Source: Nocardia sp. (lineage in GTDB: Bacteria; Actinomycetota; Actinomycetes; Mycobacteriales; Mycobacteriaceae). Taken from it: 61,921 nucleotides of DNA. The DNA is taken from the NCBI RefSeq assembly GCF_025465275.1, contig NZ_JAODNK010000179.1, positions 1-61,921 on the forward strand, given 5' to 3'. Of the stretch, positions 8,548 through 15,575 are shown in pieces. Both the position numbers and the translations under genes were made by a program. The notes under the pieces were generated by a model that saw nothing but the letters and a program-made list of their open reading frames with translations, searched no databases and was not told the origin of the DNA. Position 1 is the stretch's first letter. The number at the start of each line of letters is the position of its first letter.

Positions 8548-9297
8548 ATGCCCCTCTATGTCGGCTCGCAAAAGATCAAGACGCTGAGCCCCGGCGGGCA
8601 GAAGGTGAAGGAAGGGTGGCAATGGAACGGCACGGCCTGGAAGAAGGTCTTCAGCACCGTCCCGCCCTTCGGGTTCGTCGACGAGTTCAACACCGCATAT
8701 CCGGATTCGCTCGGCCCGGCCTGGACGTACCTCTCCGGCGTGAAGGGCCGAGTGGTCAACGGCCATGCGGTACTTGCCGGGATGGGAACGACGGGCAAGG
8801 TTTCGTACTGGTACCGCCCGACAGGCGTTGTCGTTCCGCAGGACGACGTTGCAGTCCGGCTCCGGATCACTGCGCCCACTCCGTACCTTCTGGCCAACGA
8901 CAATGAAACGATCGTTGCGTTGCACTGCACGGATGACGCCGCGACCAACGACGCCGTGTGGGCGGTCTTCATGGGAGGCAAGGTCCGGATCATGAGCATC
9001 ATCGGCGGGACGCAGGCCGTACGCAGTCCCGACGCGGTGTACCCGGTCGATGTCGACCTTGAATTCCGGGCAGTGGGCCGCTCGTTCTCGATCGTTCGTG
9101 TTGATACCCAAGCGGTTCTCACCTCGTGGCTGGACTCGGGCAACGAATCCAAGATGGACGCCTCGCACCGCGCGTTCAAGATCGCGCTGACTGGCAACTT
9201 CCCGTTGTTCCAGCAGCAGTACAACTCTCCGGCCCTCGACCGATTCGAGGCCCGGCTGCCGGACGCGTCCCCTGGCAAGGAGCAGAAGAAGACCTGA
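8548..9297 (+). CDS. Minor tail protein, possible receptor-binding tip
   Basis: 249 residues, ATG 8548, three bases after the fibre gene. The N-terminus (LYVGSQKIK--SPGGQKVKEGWQWNGTAWK) is a short tail-tip motif recurring in actinophage minor tail proteins. It is followed by a beta-sandwich-like domain beginning FGFVDEFNTAYPDSLG that resembles the domain in the 5613-7064 protein (F-D-x-FNR...LG). Last gene of the late operon before a hairpin terminator, a usual place for host-range determinants. Confidence 0.65.
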   Translation: MPLYVGSQKIKTLSPGGQKVKEGWQWNGTAWKKVFSTVPPFGFVDEFNTAYPDSLGPAWTYLSGVKGRVVNGHAVLAGMGTTGKVSYWYRPTGVVVPQDDVAVRLRITAPTPYLLANDNETIVALHCTDDAATNDAVWAVFMGGKVRIMSIIGGTQAVRSPDAVYPVDVDLEFRAVGRSFSIVRVDTQAVLTSWLDSGNESKMDASHRAFKIALTGNFPLFQQQYNSPALDRFEARLPDASPGKEQKKT

Positions 9298-9307
9298 CAC
9301 GAACACA

Positions 9308-9337
9308 CCCTCAGCCCGGTTCACCTCGGGCTGGGGG
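9308..9337 (+). terminator. Terminator at the end of the late operon
   Basis: Inverted repeat of 11 bp with one G-T pair (CCCTCAGCCCG at 9308-9318, CGGGCTGGGGG at 9327-9337) and an 8-base loop, then TGATTCGTCGTTT. It lies 10 bp after the last tail gene. Confidence 0.75.
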
Positions 9338-9443
9338 TGATTCGTCGTTTCAAGGCCAGTTTCGCTGCCGATCGAGGTCTCGGTTCAGACGTTGTTGCCA
9401 CGCAGGCAACTCGCGGAGCTTGCGGCTTCTTACCGTAAAAGTC

Positions 9444-9773
9444 ATGCAGGCGACACACGCAACACGTCTTGCTCAGGCCGACGAGGCCCTGCGACAGCAA
9501 CGCGAAACGTTCGAGTACAACAGGCTCATGGACCGGTGTTGGAACCGCGTGAGGCTGGCCATGGCATGCATCGCGCTCGTTTGGTTGCCTACGATGAACG
9601 TGACGTGCGTCTGGATTGTCTTTCATCACAACAACTTTTCCGACGCCACGGTGGCCACCGCCACGAGTTCTTTGCTGGTTGGCTCATCGGGATTTGCGGT
9701 CTGGGTCTGGCGAACGGTCCTCTCATCGCAGCGGCCGACGACTTGCTCCCCGGTCACTCCCATGCCCACGTAA
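9444..9773 (+). CDS. Small two-span membrane protein
   Basis: 109 residues from ATG 9444. A charged N-terminal helix (residues 5-28) is followed by two hydrophobic segments (about 35-58 and 66-92) with a short HHNN loop. It lies alone between the late-operon terminator and the end of the convergent XRE regulator, so it is probably an independently expressed lysogenic-conversion gene. No family recognised. A larger in-frame reading from 9126 overlaps the previous gene and is unlikely. Confidence 0.5.
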   Translation: MQATHATRLAQADEALRQQRETFEYNRLMDRCWNRVRLAMACIALVWLPTMNVTCVWIVFHHNNFSDATVATATSSLLVGSSGFAVWVWRTVLSSQRPTTCSPVTPMPT

Positions 9774-9778
9774 CGTGC

Positions 9779-10972
9779 TTAGGCGGACAACACATCGCAT
9801 CGCTCAGCCAGACCTCTAAGCGCGACTTCTGTAGCCCGGCTGTGGGTATCGTCCAGCAACTGGCGCACGCTCTCGCGCACAACGGGGCTCAAGTGCACAC
9901 GCAATGGGGCGGCACGCTCGGCCTTCTGGAAAGCGCCGATAGCATCTCGATCCCGATCCAGTCGCGTGAACGCTCGAGCTACATCTACCCAGAGATACGA
10001 CAACCGCTCCCGATTCGGGACCTGGGCTGGATTGATTCGGTCAGCTGCGGCCAGCGCGGCGGCCGGGTCGCCAGCTTCGACTTCAACGGCAACTCTGTGC
10101 ATGAGGACGTTCCAGTCGCTGAAGGAGGTCCGATCCGCGACCGCGCTCCGGTCGGTCATGAACGTGGCCATCTCCTCGGCATCATGCAGCTGAGCCTGAG
10201 CCGAAGTCAGGTCGCCAGCGCAGGCTGCGGCAAAGGATCCGACCAGCAGGCACGATCCGCGCGCAGCAGCCGATTCGATCTGGCCTAGTTTGACTGGAGT
10301 TGTTTCTGCGGCCGATGCGGCGATTTCGTGAGCCTTCGCCCATGCCCCGACCGGGTAGAGGGAATGGGCCTGTGTGTACGCGGCCATCGCACGCCATCGT
10401 GGGTCATCGAGCTCTGCGCTCACCTGCTCCATGCGCGTGGCAGCAATCCAGGCGAGATCCATTTCTCCTAGGTTGCGCATCAGAAACGCTGCATCGTAGG
10501 CAATTAACGAGAATGCCTTCTGAACGATAGGGGTGGGGTCGGTAGTTACTTTCTGGTGAAGGCCGCGTAGAAGGTAAGGAATCAATCGCGCCTGTCCGAC
10601 CATGTCGCAGTTTCGCGAGAAGAGCCACGATGCAGTTACTTGCTCTTCGAGCGAATCTTCAGCATTGCACCAAGTCGGGTCTGGGCCATCGGGAGCTAGG
10701 AGCGCGAGCCGCACAGCCATGACTGCACGCTGCGCCTCGGCATGTTCCCAGTCGTGCGGCGCATAGGGTTTCCCAATAAGATCGGTGATCGATGCACCGA
10801 GGGCACCTGCCAGTTGCGTGAGCAACTGCAAGGAGTCAAGCTCCCTTTCTCCACGTTCAAGGCGAGACAGGTATGACTTGCTGATGCCAGCCAGTCCAGC
10901 TGTAGCCTCAAGGCTCAACCCCCGCAGACGACGCTGGCGTCTGATCGTGCTTCCGATACCTGGACCATGCAC
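9779..10972 (-). CDS. XRE-family regulator with TPR-like C-terminal domain
   Basis: About 397 residues. GTG 10972 is preferred because it follows a GGGGGTGGG tract and starts MHGPGIGSTIRRQRR; TTG 10996 would add eight residues. Residues about 5-60 are a canonical helix-turn-helix (GLSLEATAGLAGISKSYLSRLERG). The remainder is helical and Ala-rich with TPR-like pairs and a conserved-looking DPRWRAMAAYTQAHSL segment. This form is common in Nocardia, Rhodococcus and Streptomyces chromosomes and is often found next to flavoprotein genes. Here it is divergent from a flavoprotein gene across an 82-bp gap, so the pair is probably co-regulated cargo and not the phage repressor. Confidence 0.8.
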   Translation of the reverse strand: MHGPGIGSTIRRQRRLRGLSLEATAGLAGISKSYLSRLERGERELDSLQLLTQLAGALGASITDLIGKPYAPHDWEHAEAQRAVMAVRLALLAPDGPDPTWCNAEDSLEEQVTASWLFSRNCDMVGQARLIPYLLRGLHQKVTTDPTPIVQKAFSLIAYDAAFLMRNLGEMDLAWIAATRMEQVSAELDDPRWRAMAAYTQAHSLYPVGAWAKAHEIAASAAETTPVKLGQIESAAARGSCLLVGSFAAACAGDLTSAQAQLHDAEEMATFMTDRSAVADRTSFSDWNVLMHRVAVEVEAGDPAAALAAADRINPAQVPNRERLSYLWVDVARAFTRLDRDRDAIGAFQKAERAAPLRVHLSPVVRESVRQLLDDTHSRATEVALRGLAERCDVLSA

Positions 10973-11054
10973 GGCCCACCCCCAGTGATCGAGCAATCAG
11001 GGGTGCCCCCCGATGCGGACACCATAGACTGTGTTGATGGAGGGAAGTGAGAAA

Positions 11055-11594
11055 ATGGACGATCCGGTGCTTTATGTTGTCTCTTGCGGAAGTCCGGCAG
11101 CAGATGGTTTGCCAGAATTTGTTAGGCAAACGAAACGTGATGGGTGGCGACCGTGCGTGGTCACCACACCTATGGGATCGCGTTTTTTCGACTTAGAGGA
11201 ACTCGAGCAACTGACCGGATATCCCGTTCGCAGCGTTTACAAGAACCCTGATGACCCTGATGTTCTCCCTCTCGCGAATGCCGTTGTGGTCGCGCCCGCA
11301 ACATTCAACACCGTGAATAAAATTGCAAATGGGATCACCGACACCCTCGCAACGGGCTTGATCTGCGAATACATAGGTCTCGGAGTCCCTGTCCTGGTAG
11401 TACCTTCGGTTAACGAAGCTCTTGCAAATCACGGAGCTTTCCGACGCAGCCTTGGTTATCTCGCAGACGGCGGCGTCCATCTAATCCTCAACAAGATAAC
11501 CAACCTTGAACCACGGTCAGCATCGACGCTCGACGTCGAGTTTCCCTGGGAGCTAACAATGCGCACACTCAACGCTCTTCGCGATAAGACCTAG
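11055..11594 (+). CDS. HFCD-type flavoprotein
   Basis: 179 residues from ATG 11055 with GGAGGGAAG 7-8 bases upstream; a GTG at 11031 is also in frame. It has the Dfp/EpiD-like flavoprotein fold: N-terminal YVVSCGSPAA Rossmann-like segment, then VVVAPATFNTVNKIANGITDTLA, which matches the PASANT-like flavin-binding motif of homo-oligomeric flavin-containing cysteine decarboxylases. The family includes peptidyl-Cys decarboxylases and phosphopantothenoylcysteine decarboxylase, but the substrate here is unknown. It is divergent from the XRE-TPR regulator, a pairing seen in actinobacterial chromosomes, and looks like host-derived cargo. A terminator follows. Confidence 0.8.
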   Translation: MDDPVLYVVSCGSPAADGLPEFVRQTKRDGWRPCVVTTPMGSRFFDLEELEQLTGYPVRSVYKNPDDPDVLPLANAVVVAPATFNTVNKIANGITDTLATGLICEYIGLGVPVLVVPSVNEALANHGAFRRSLGYLADGGVHLILNKITNLEPRSASTLDVEFPWELTMRTLNALRDKT

Positions 11595-11630
11595 AGCGGC
11601 GGACCACGCAAAGACTCGATAGGAAACAAA

Positions 11631-11660
11631 CACCCCAGTCCGGTTCCTCGGGCTGGGGTG
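11631..11660 (+). terminator. Terminator after flavoprotein
   Basis: CACCCCAG(T)CCG (11631-11642) and CGG(G)CTGGGGTG (11649-11660) form a stem of about 11 bp followed by TTCGTCGT. The same TTCGTCGT tail follows the late-operon terminator near 9340. Confidence 0.75.
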
Positions 11661-11693
11661 TTCGTCGTATCGCCGCTGTAATAGATAATTGGT

Positions 11694-13178
11694 CTACGGG
11701 AATTCGGGTGGCCAGATGGTCGGCTGAACGTTCGGGGGCTTGAGGGATCTGTCTTCACTCCAGTCGAATTTTGACTGCCTCCATCCGTGGCTCCATCCGG
11801 GAGAACTTCCCCATCGCCGAACGTGCTGGAAGTCGATCAGCTGTAAACCGAAATCAGTCTCATCGAACGTGGCGCCGCCTCGAAATGAGGCACTGAACCT
11901 AGCCTCGTCCTTAAACTTCGCCTTGCCGAAGTCGCAGCGGCCGGAGAAAGTTGAACCGGCGAACGTCACACTTCCCTCGAAGACCGCATCTCGGAAGTCG
12001 CTTCTGACCCCCAGAAACGCAGCATCCATAAATTCGACCTGGCGAAAGGATGCTTTTGAGAAGTCTATTGAGGAACTGAACTCCACGTCCCAGAACTCAG
12101 CCTTCCCACCAAAGGTGACGCCCTCGAAGTTTACATCGCCGAACTTGACGTAGTTAAAAGAAGCGTCATTCGAAAAAGTGCAATTATCGAATTGGACCCA
12201 TCCCATGAGTTCGGAATAGTCAAAATTCGCGGCACCGACTAAGGTTGAACCCTCGAAGCGCGCTTCCCCTTTGAATGAGGTTGATGAGAAGTTGACATTT
12301 TCGAGGTATGCGTCTCGAAAGTCGAAGCTGGCAGAAGACCAATTGAACTGACGGCTCCGGAGATGGTCGGCGATCACACGCAGGATGGTCTGTCTCACTT
12401 CACGGTCATTTTGCAGGTACTCAAAATGATTCTCGACTTCTAGGTCCTCATTTCCCGAGCTTTTTCGTTTCTCTATGTGCTTGGTCTGGTAGTTGGAGCC
12501 GCGTTCAGGGGAATATGGCAGTCGCAGGTAGCCGCAAAGGACATCGATGCACTGTTGGCGTTGTGGCCCTTTTGATTCATTTGCAACTCCCGCCATTGCA
12601 TACACACCGGCTATTCTTACAGCGATCTGGCTCGCGCCGAGCTGCGCCGCCGCAGCTCCAAATCGCTCCACAAATCGCCCTTGCTCAACGTCTCGCTGCC
12701 TTCGGTAAGCCACCACCAGGGCAACCACTGCACCAATGCCGCCAGCGAGAGTGAATGCAAGTTTAGTTATGTCGATCGGATCCGGCGATTTCGCTGTGGG
12801 ATGCAAGGCTTTCACAAGGCCCCACCAGGAGAACCAGGCGATGGCACTTCCACTCGCTGCCGCTATAAGCACGGCCGGGAGAAGCGTCATGCTACGGAGG
12901 CGGTTTTGTATGAATATTATTACTCGCGGCCAGCGCAATCTGAGAACGATTATTCCAACATAAATGAAGAGCGCAAATAGGAAGCTCGCACCCCTATGGG
13001 TATACTTCGCTAATAGTAACTCGAATGCGACCGCAAGCAGAGCGAGAGCAAACCACACCACTGATCGAATAGTGAATCTGACGAACGAGAGGATCTTGTC
13101 GACTACCCTACGGAGGACCTGCTTTCGTTCCAGAGGCTCCCGCAACCAGTCCAACATTTCGGCAATCCGTGTCACCAT
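11694..13178 (-). CDS. Membrane-anchored pentapeptide-repeat protein
   Basis: 494 residues from ATG 13178; a GTG at 13208 would add ten. The N-terminal third has four hydrophobic segments (two near residues 38-80 and one each near 102 and 140). A GGIGAVVALVVAYRRQR--EQGRFVERF--A-AQLG segment follows, typical of actinobacterial proteins that end in pentapeptide repeats. Residues about 285-465 are A-(D/N)-F-like pentapeptide repeats (for example FDFRDAYLENVNFSSTSF), expected to form a right-handed quadrilateral beta helix facing the cytoplasm. No nuclease or peptidase motif is present. It is separated from phage modules by a terminator and its own strand, so it is a likely lysogenic-conversion or exclusion gene; function unknown. 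Confidence 0.75.
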   Translation of the reverse strand: MVTRIAEMLDWLREPLERKQVLRRVVDKILSFVRFTIRSVVWFALALLAVAFELLLAKYTHRGASFLFALFIYVGIIVLRLRWPRVIIFIQNRLRSMTLLPAVLIAAASGSAIAWFSWWGLVKALHPTAKSPDPIDITKLAFTLAGGIGAVVALVVAYRRQRDVEQGRFVERFGAAAAQLGASQIAVRIAGVYAMAGVANESKGPQRQQCIDVLCGYLRLPYSPERGSNYQTKHIEKRKSSGNEDLEVENHFEYLQNDREVRQTILRVIADHLRSRQFNWSSASFDFRDAYLENVNFSSTSFKGEARFEGSTLVGAANFDYSELMGWVQFDNCTFSNDASFNYVKFGDVNFEGVTFGGKAEFWDVEFSSSIDFSKASFRQVEFMDAAFLGVRSDFRDAVFEGSVTFAGSTFSGRCDFGKAKFKDEARFSASFRGGATFDETDFGLQLIDFQHVRRWGSSPGWSHGWRQSKFDWSEDRSLKPPNVQPTIWPPEFP

Positions 13179-13379
13179 TTGATCATTTTCACGGTTGAGT
13201 GTCGCCACCGCAACGGAACAGGTGATCAGGTGACCTCCAGATCGATTTCTGGAATCCGCTTTGTGAGAGGTCTCAAATCAAGGCGTAGATTTGCTCACCA
13301 GCAGATCGCTGGCCTCGCGCCATGCGGCCGGGATGTTGGGCAGAGCAGCCCTAGCTGCCCACACCGGAATCGATTCCCC

Positions 13380-14168
13380 TCAGGCCGTGCGTTGTTCGCC
13401 CTGCATGGCGTCGATGGCCTTGCGCCACCGGCGAATAGTCGCCTCCGACTTGCCGACGCGTTCCGCAATGGCGTAGTTGGACAGTTCGGTGTCGCGCATC
13501 AACTGATCGGCGATGTCGCGCTGAGCATCCTCGGCAACCGGCGGCGCAGCAGGCTTCACAGCCGGTGACGCATCCTCGTCGTCTGTCGCGTCGTACTCGT
13601 ACTGCCATGCGTCACCCTCGAATTCGTCGGCGTCATCCGCGTACACGGGTGCGTCACTCCATGCGTCATGTGCGTCGCTCGGCACGCTCCAGGGTTCCGC
13701 CGGCCTCGGCTCCGCGGGCTCGAAATCCAACTGCGTCAGCGGTTCGACAGGCTCCCATTGCGTGGCACTCTCGGTCGGTGTCGTGGCATGACGCGTCGCT
13801 GACGCATGACGCGCAAGGTGGACGGTCAGGTGCGTCACGGCGACCAGGGCGACCGGTGGGACGGCTGCGACGGCAGCGGCGATCTGGCCGGGCATCGGGC
13901 CTTCAGCCATGACCGCGTCGAGGATGTTGCCAGCGATCGAGACGGCCGCGCCCGAACCGAGCATTGTCCACGCGTACCGCGAGCCTTGGACGGCGACGAC
14001 GGCGAAGGTGGCAACGAGGATCAGGCCGTCGACGATCAGCGGCCAGAGGACTGGGATCGCGACGCCGGATCGGCGGGCTACGTCGCTGAGTGCGGCGAAC
14101 GACAGGACCGAGGACAGGGCTGCGATCAGGATCGTTCCTGCGGCTGCGGTGCGGGCAGGGGAAAGCAT
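13380..14168 (-). CDS. DUF2637-like membrane protein with C-terminal helix-turn-helix
   Basis: 262 residues from ATG 14168, chosen because the GGAAGGAACCACCC leader ends two bases before it. The first about 120 residues hold four hydrophobic helices (AAAGTILIAALSSVLSFAAL, IPVLWPLIVDGLILVATFAV and two more), matching the DUF2637/Spd-like proteins of actinomycete plasmids, integrative elements and phages. A long acidic linker leads to a C-terminal helix-turn-helix (SNYAIAERVGKSEATIRRWRKAID). Divergent from the toxin-antitoxin pair and sharing the GTAC-repeat intergenic region. Transfer-, replication- or regulation-associated roles are possible; none is proven. Confidence 0.7.
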   Translation of the reverse strand: MLSPARTAAAGTILIAALSSVLSFAALSDVARRSGVAIPVLWPLIVDGLILVATFAVVAVQGSRYAWTMLGSGAAVSIAGNILDAVMAEGPMPGQIAAAVAAVPPVALVAVTHLTVHLARHASATRHATTPTESATQWEPVEPLTQLDFEPAEPRPAEPWSVPSDAHDAWSDAPVYADDADEFEGDAWQYEYDATDDEDASPAVKPAAPPVAEDAQRDIADQLMRDTELSNYAIAERVGKSEATIRRWRKAIDAMQGEQRTA

Positions 14169-14239
14169 CGGGTGGTTCCTTCCGGGGCACTGGTGGCGGC
14201 CAGCTCTAGTTGTTGACGTGGTGACGATAACATAGGACT

Positions 14240-14293
14240 GTACATAATTTGGTACGTAATTCAGTACATCACAGGGTACATTCACTGGTGTAC
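14240..14293. repeat. Array of five GTAC sites at 12-bp spacing
   Basis: GTAC occurs at 14240, 14252, 14264, 14276 and 14290, giving spacings of 12, 12, 12 and 14. The first units read GTAC(A/G)TAATT. It sits in the 166-bp gap between the divergent DUF2637-like gene and the toxin gene and is probably a multi-site operator, most simply for the antitoxin or toxin-antitoxin complex. Confidence 0.65.
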
Positions 14294-14334
14294 GGATCAC
14301 CGGGGCCGCCACCCCACCACGAAAGGAACCACCC

Positions 14335-14613
14335 ATGACCCAGCCGCAGCAGCCCGAGTATGAAGTGACCATCGAGCGCCAGGCCCTCAAGGAACTCGCC
14401 GCAGTCGAGCCCCGCCCGCAGCGGGCGGCCCTCTCGGTGGCGATCATGGACCTCGGATTCGACCCCCGGCCGAGCGGTTGCACCAAGCTCAGCGGCGTGT
14501 CCGGATACCGCATCCGAGTCGGGGGCTACCGCGTGGTTTACCTGATCGACGATGGTGTCCGCATCGTCACCGTGACCAAGGTCGGCACCCGAGGGGCCGT
14601 CTACAAGAAGTGA
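14335..14613 (+). CDS. RelE/ParE-family toxin
   Basis: 92 residues from ATG 14335, directly after the GAAAGGAACCACCC leader (14321-14334). It has the compact RelE/ParE pattern: E-x-ALKELA near the start, RP-GC-KL-G--GYRIRVG--RVVY-IDD-VRIVTV-KVG-R--VY at the end. Proteins of this family either cleave ribosome-bound mRNA (RelE) or poison gyrase (ParE); the Arg-rich strand and C-terminal Tyr fit a RelE-like fold but do not decide the activity. It precedes its antitoxin, the reverse of the commonest order. Probably stabilises the prophage or blocks other phages. Confidence 0.85.
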   Translation: MTQPQQPEYEVTIERQALKELAAVEPRPQRAALSVAIMDLGFDPRPSGCTKLSGVSGYRIRVGGYRVVYLIDDGVRIVTVTKVGTRGAVYKK

Positions 14614-14634
14614 CGGCCCCGGCCGCCGAAACAG

Positions 14635-14659
14635 CCCCCGCCGTCCAGGCCGGCGGGGG
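14635..14659 (+). promoter_or_regulatory. Hairpin between toxin and antitoxin genes
   Basis: Perfect 9-bp stem CCCCCGCCG (14635-14643) and CGGCGGGGG (14651-14659) with a 7-base loop. The antitoxin ribosome site (AAGGG at 14661-14665) begins two bases after the stem. It could attenuate transcription or affect antitoxin translation. Confidence 0.5.
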
Positions 14660-14672
14660 GAAGGGAAAAGTC

Positions 14673-14984
14673 ATGAGCGTCAAGAAGAAGCGCGAGCCGC
14701 TGGCAGCGACCAAGGCCCGCCGGGTGCGTGCGCACGCGCGGCCCTCCATGGTTCCGTTCGGCGAGGCGCGGTCGTCCCTGACCCAGCAGATCGAGGTGTC
14801 GAGCGAAAGGGATGTGATCATCCTGCGCAACTCGCAGCCCGCCGCAGTGCTCATCTCCTACGAGCGGTACGAGGCTCTGCTGGATCACATCGAGGATCTG
14901 GAGGACCGTCTCTCGATCGTCGAGCGCGAGGACGACACCGTGTCGTTCTCGGAGGCGCTCGGCGACCTCGACAGCGACAGCTGA
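14673..14984 (+). CDS. Phd/YefM-family antitoxin
   Basis: 103 residues from ATG 14673, 59 bp after the toxin. A basic N-terminal extension (KKKREPLAATKARRVRAHARP) precedes a Phd/YefM fold: PFGEARSSLTQQIEVSSERDVIILRNSQPAAVLISYERYEALL. The acidic C-terminal tail (EDDTVSFSEALGDLDSDS) is expected to wrap the toxin. Such antitoxins repress their own operon, which fits the GTAC array upstream. The hairpin between the genes may adjust the toxin to antitoxin ratio. Confidence 0.85.
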   Translation: MSVKKKREPLAATKARRVRAHARPSMVPFGEARSSLTQQIEVSSERDVIILRNSQPAAVLISYERYEALLDHIEDLEDRLSIVEREDDTVSFSEALGDLDSDS

Positions 14985-15052
14985 CCGCCAACGCCGTCCG
15001 CTCCGCCCCTGTGCCGCAACTGGGTACGTTTAGGGCGGGGCGGAAGGCGCTC

Positions 15053-15129
15053 CATCACACCGAATTTGGGAGGGTGCCCAACCATCACACCTGGCATCAC
15101 ACCAAGGTTTGGCGGAACGGGGTGTGAGC
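15053..15129. promoter_or_regulatory. attP left arm-type integrase sites
   Basis: CATCACACC at 15053-15061, 15083-15091 and 15095-15103 (the last two 12 bp apart), plus an inverted copy GGTGTGAGC at 15121-15129. They lie 230-300 bp from the tRNA-Gly-derived core and match the repeats on the other side, as expected of arm-type sites of a lambda/L5-type integrase. Confidence 0.6.
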
Positions 15130-15138
15130 GCCACTGAG

Positions 15139-15157
15139 ACCCTGTTTGACACAGGGT
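15139..15157 (-). terminator. Hairpin downstream of tRNA-Pro
   Basis: ACCCTG (15139-15144) and CAGGGT (15152-15157) around a 7-base loop, about 90 bp past the 3' end of the minus-strand tRNA-Pro gene. A weak terminator is possible. Confidence 0.35.
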
Positions 15158-15241
15158 TTCCGAGAGGGATTCTGACCGTGGGACCGAGGCTTCGACACTA
15201 AGGTCACGGCGTGCCTGTAAAGGCTGGTAGATGATGAAATG

Positions 15242-15318
<77 letters not shown>

Positions 15319-15359
15319 TGACCTGTTCGGCCGAGGCCGAGGCTCCCAGCAGGGAGAAG

Positions 15360-15410
15360 AGCGGGTGACGGGAATCGAACCCGCGCTATCAGCTTGGAAG
15401 GCTGATGGTG
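15360..15410 (-). other. attP core: 3' half of tRNA-Gly(TCC)
   Basis: On the minus strand the anticodon arm (TCAGC, loop CTTCCAA, GCTGA), variable loop, T arm (GGGTTCGATTCCC) and 3' acceptor strand (CACCCGC, discriminator T) of tRNA-Gly(TCC) are intact. The 5' acceptor and D arm are missing, so this is not a functional gene. Next to the integrase gene it is the expected core of an attachment site that rebuilds the host tRNA on integration. Confidence 0.88.
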
Positions 15411-15496
15411 CGTAAGGTCGGACCTGCGGTTTTGTTGGAAAACCCGAGGTAGACACGTTCCTCGTCGTACCTCGTTATTTGGGGTTATCCCGCAAC

Positions 15497-15517
15497 CCTC
15501 ACACCAACCATCACACC
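15497..15517. promoter_or_regulatory. attP right arm-type integrase sites
   Basis: CCTCACACC (15497-15505) and CATCACACC (15509-15517), 12 bp apart, between the tRNA-Gly core and the integrase start. Same motif and spacing as the left pair at 15083/15095. Confidence 0.6.
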
Positions 15518-15575
15518 AAAACCAGTCCACTGAGGCCGCCACCTCACGGGCTGGGAACACCTAGGAGCCACCCAC

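Noticed and set aside
15360..15410. A second complete tRNA gene (tRNA-Gly)
   Set aside because: Only the anticodon arm to the 3' end is present. The acceptor 5' strand and D arm are absent, so it is an attachment core rather than a gene.
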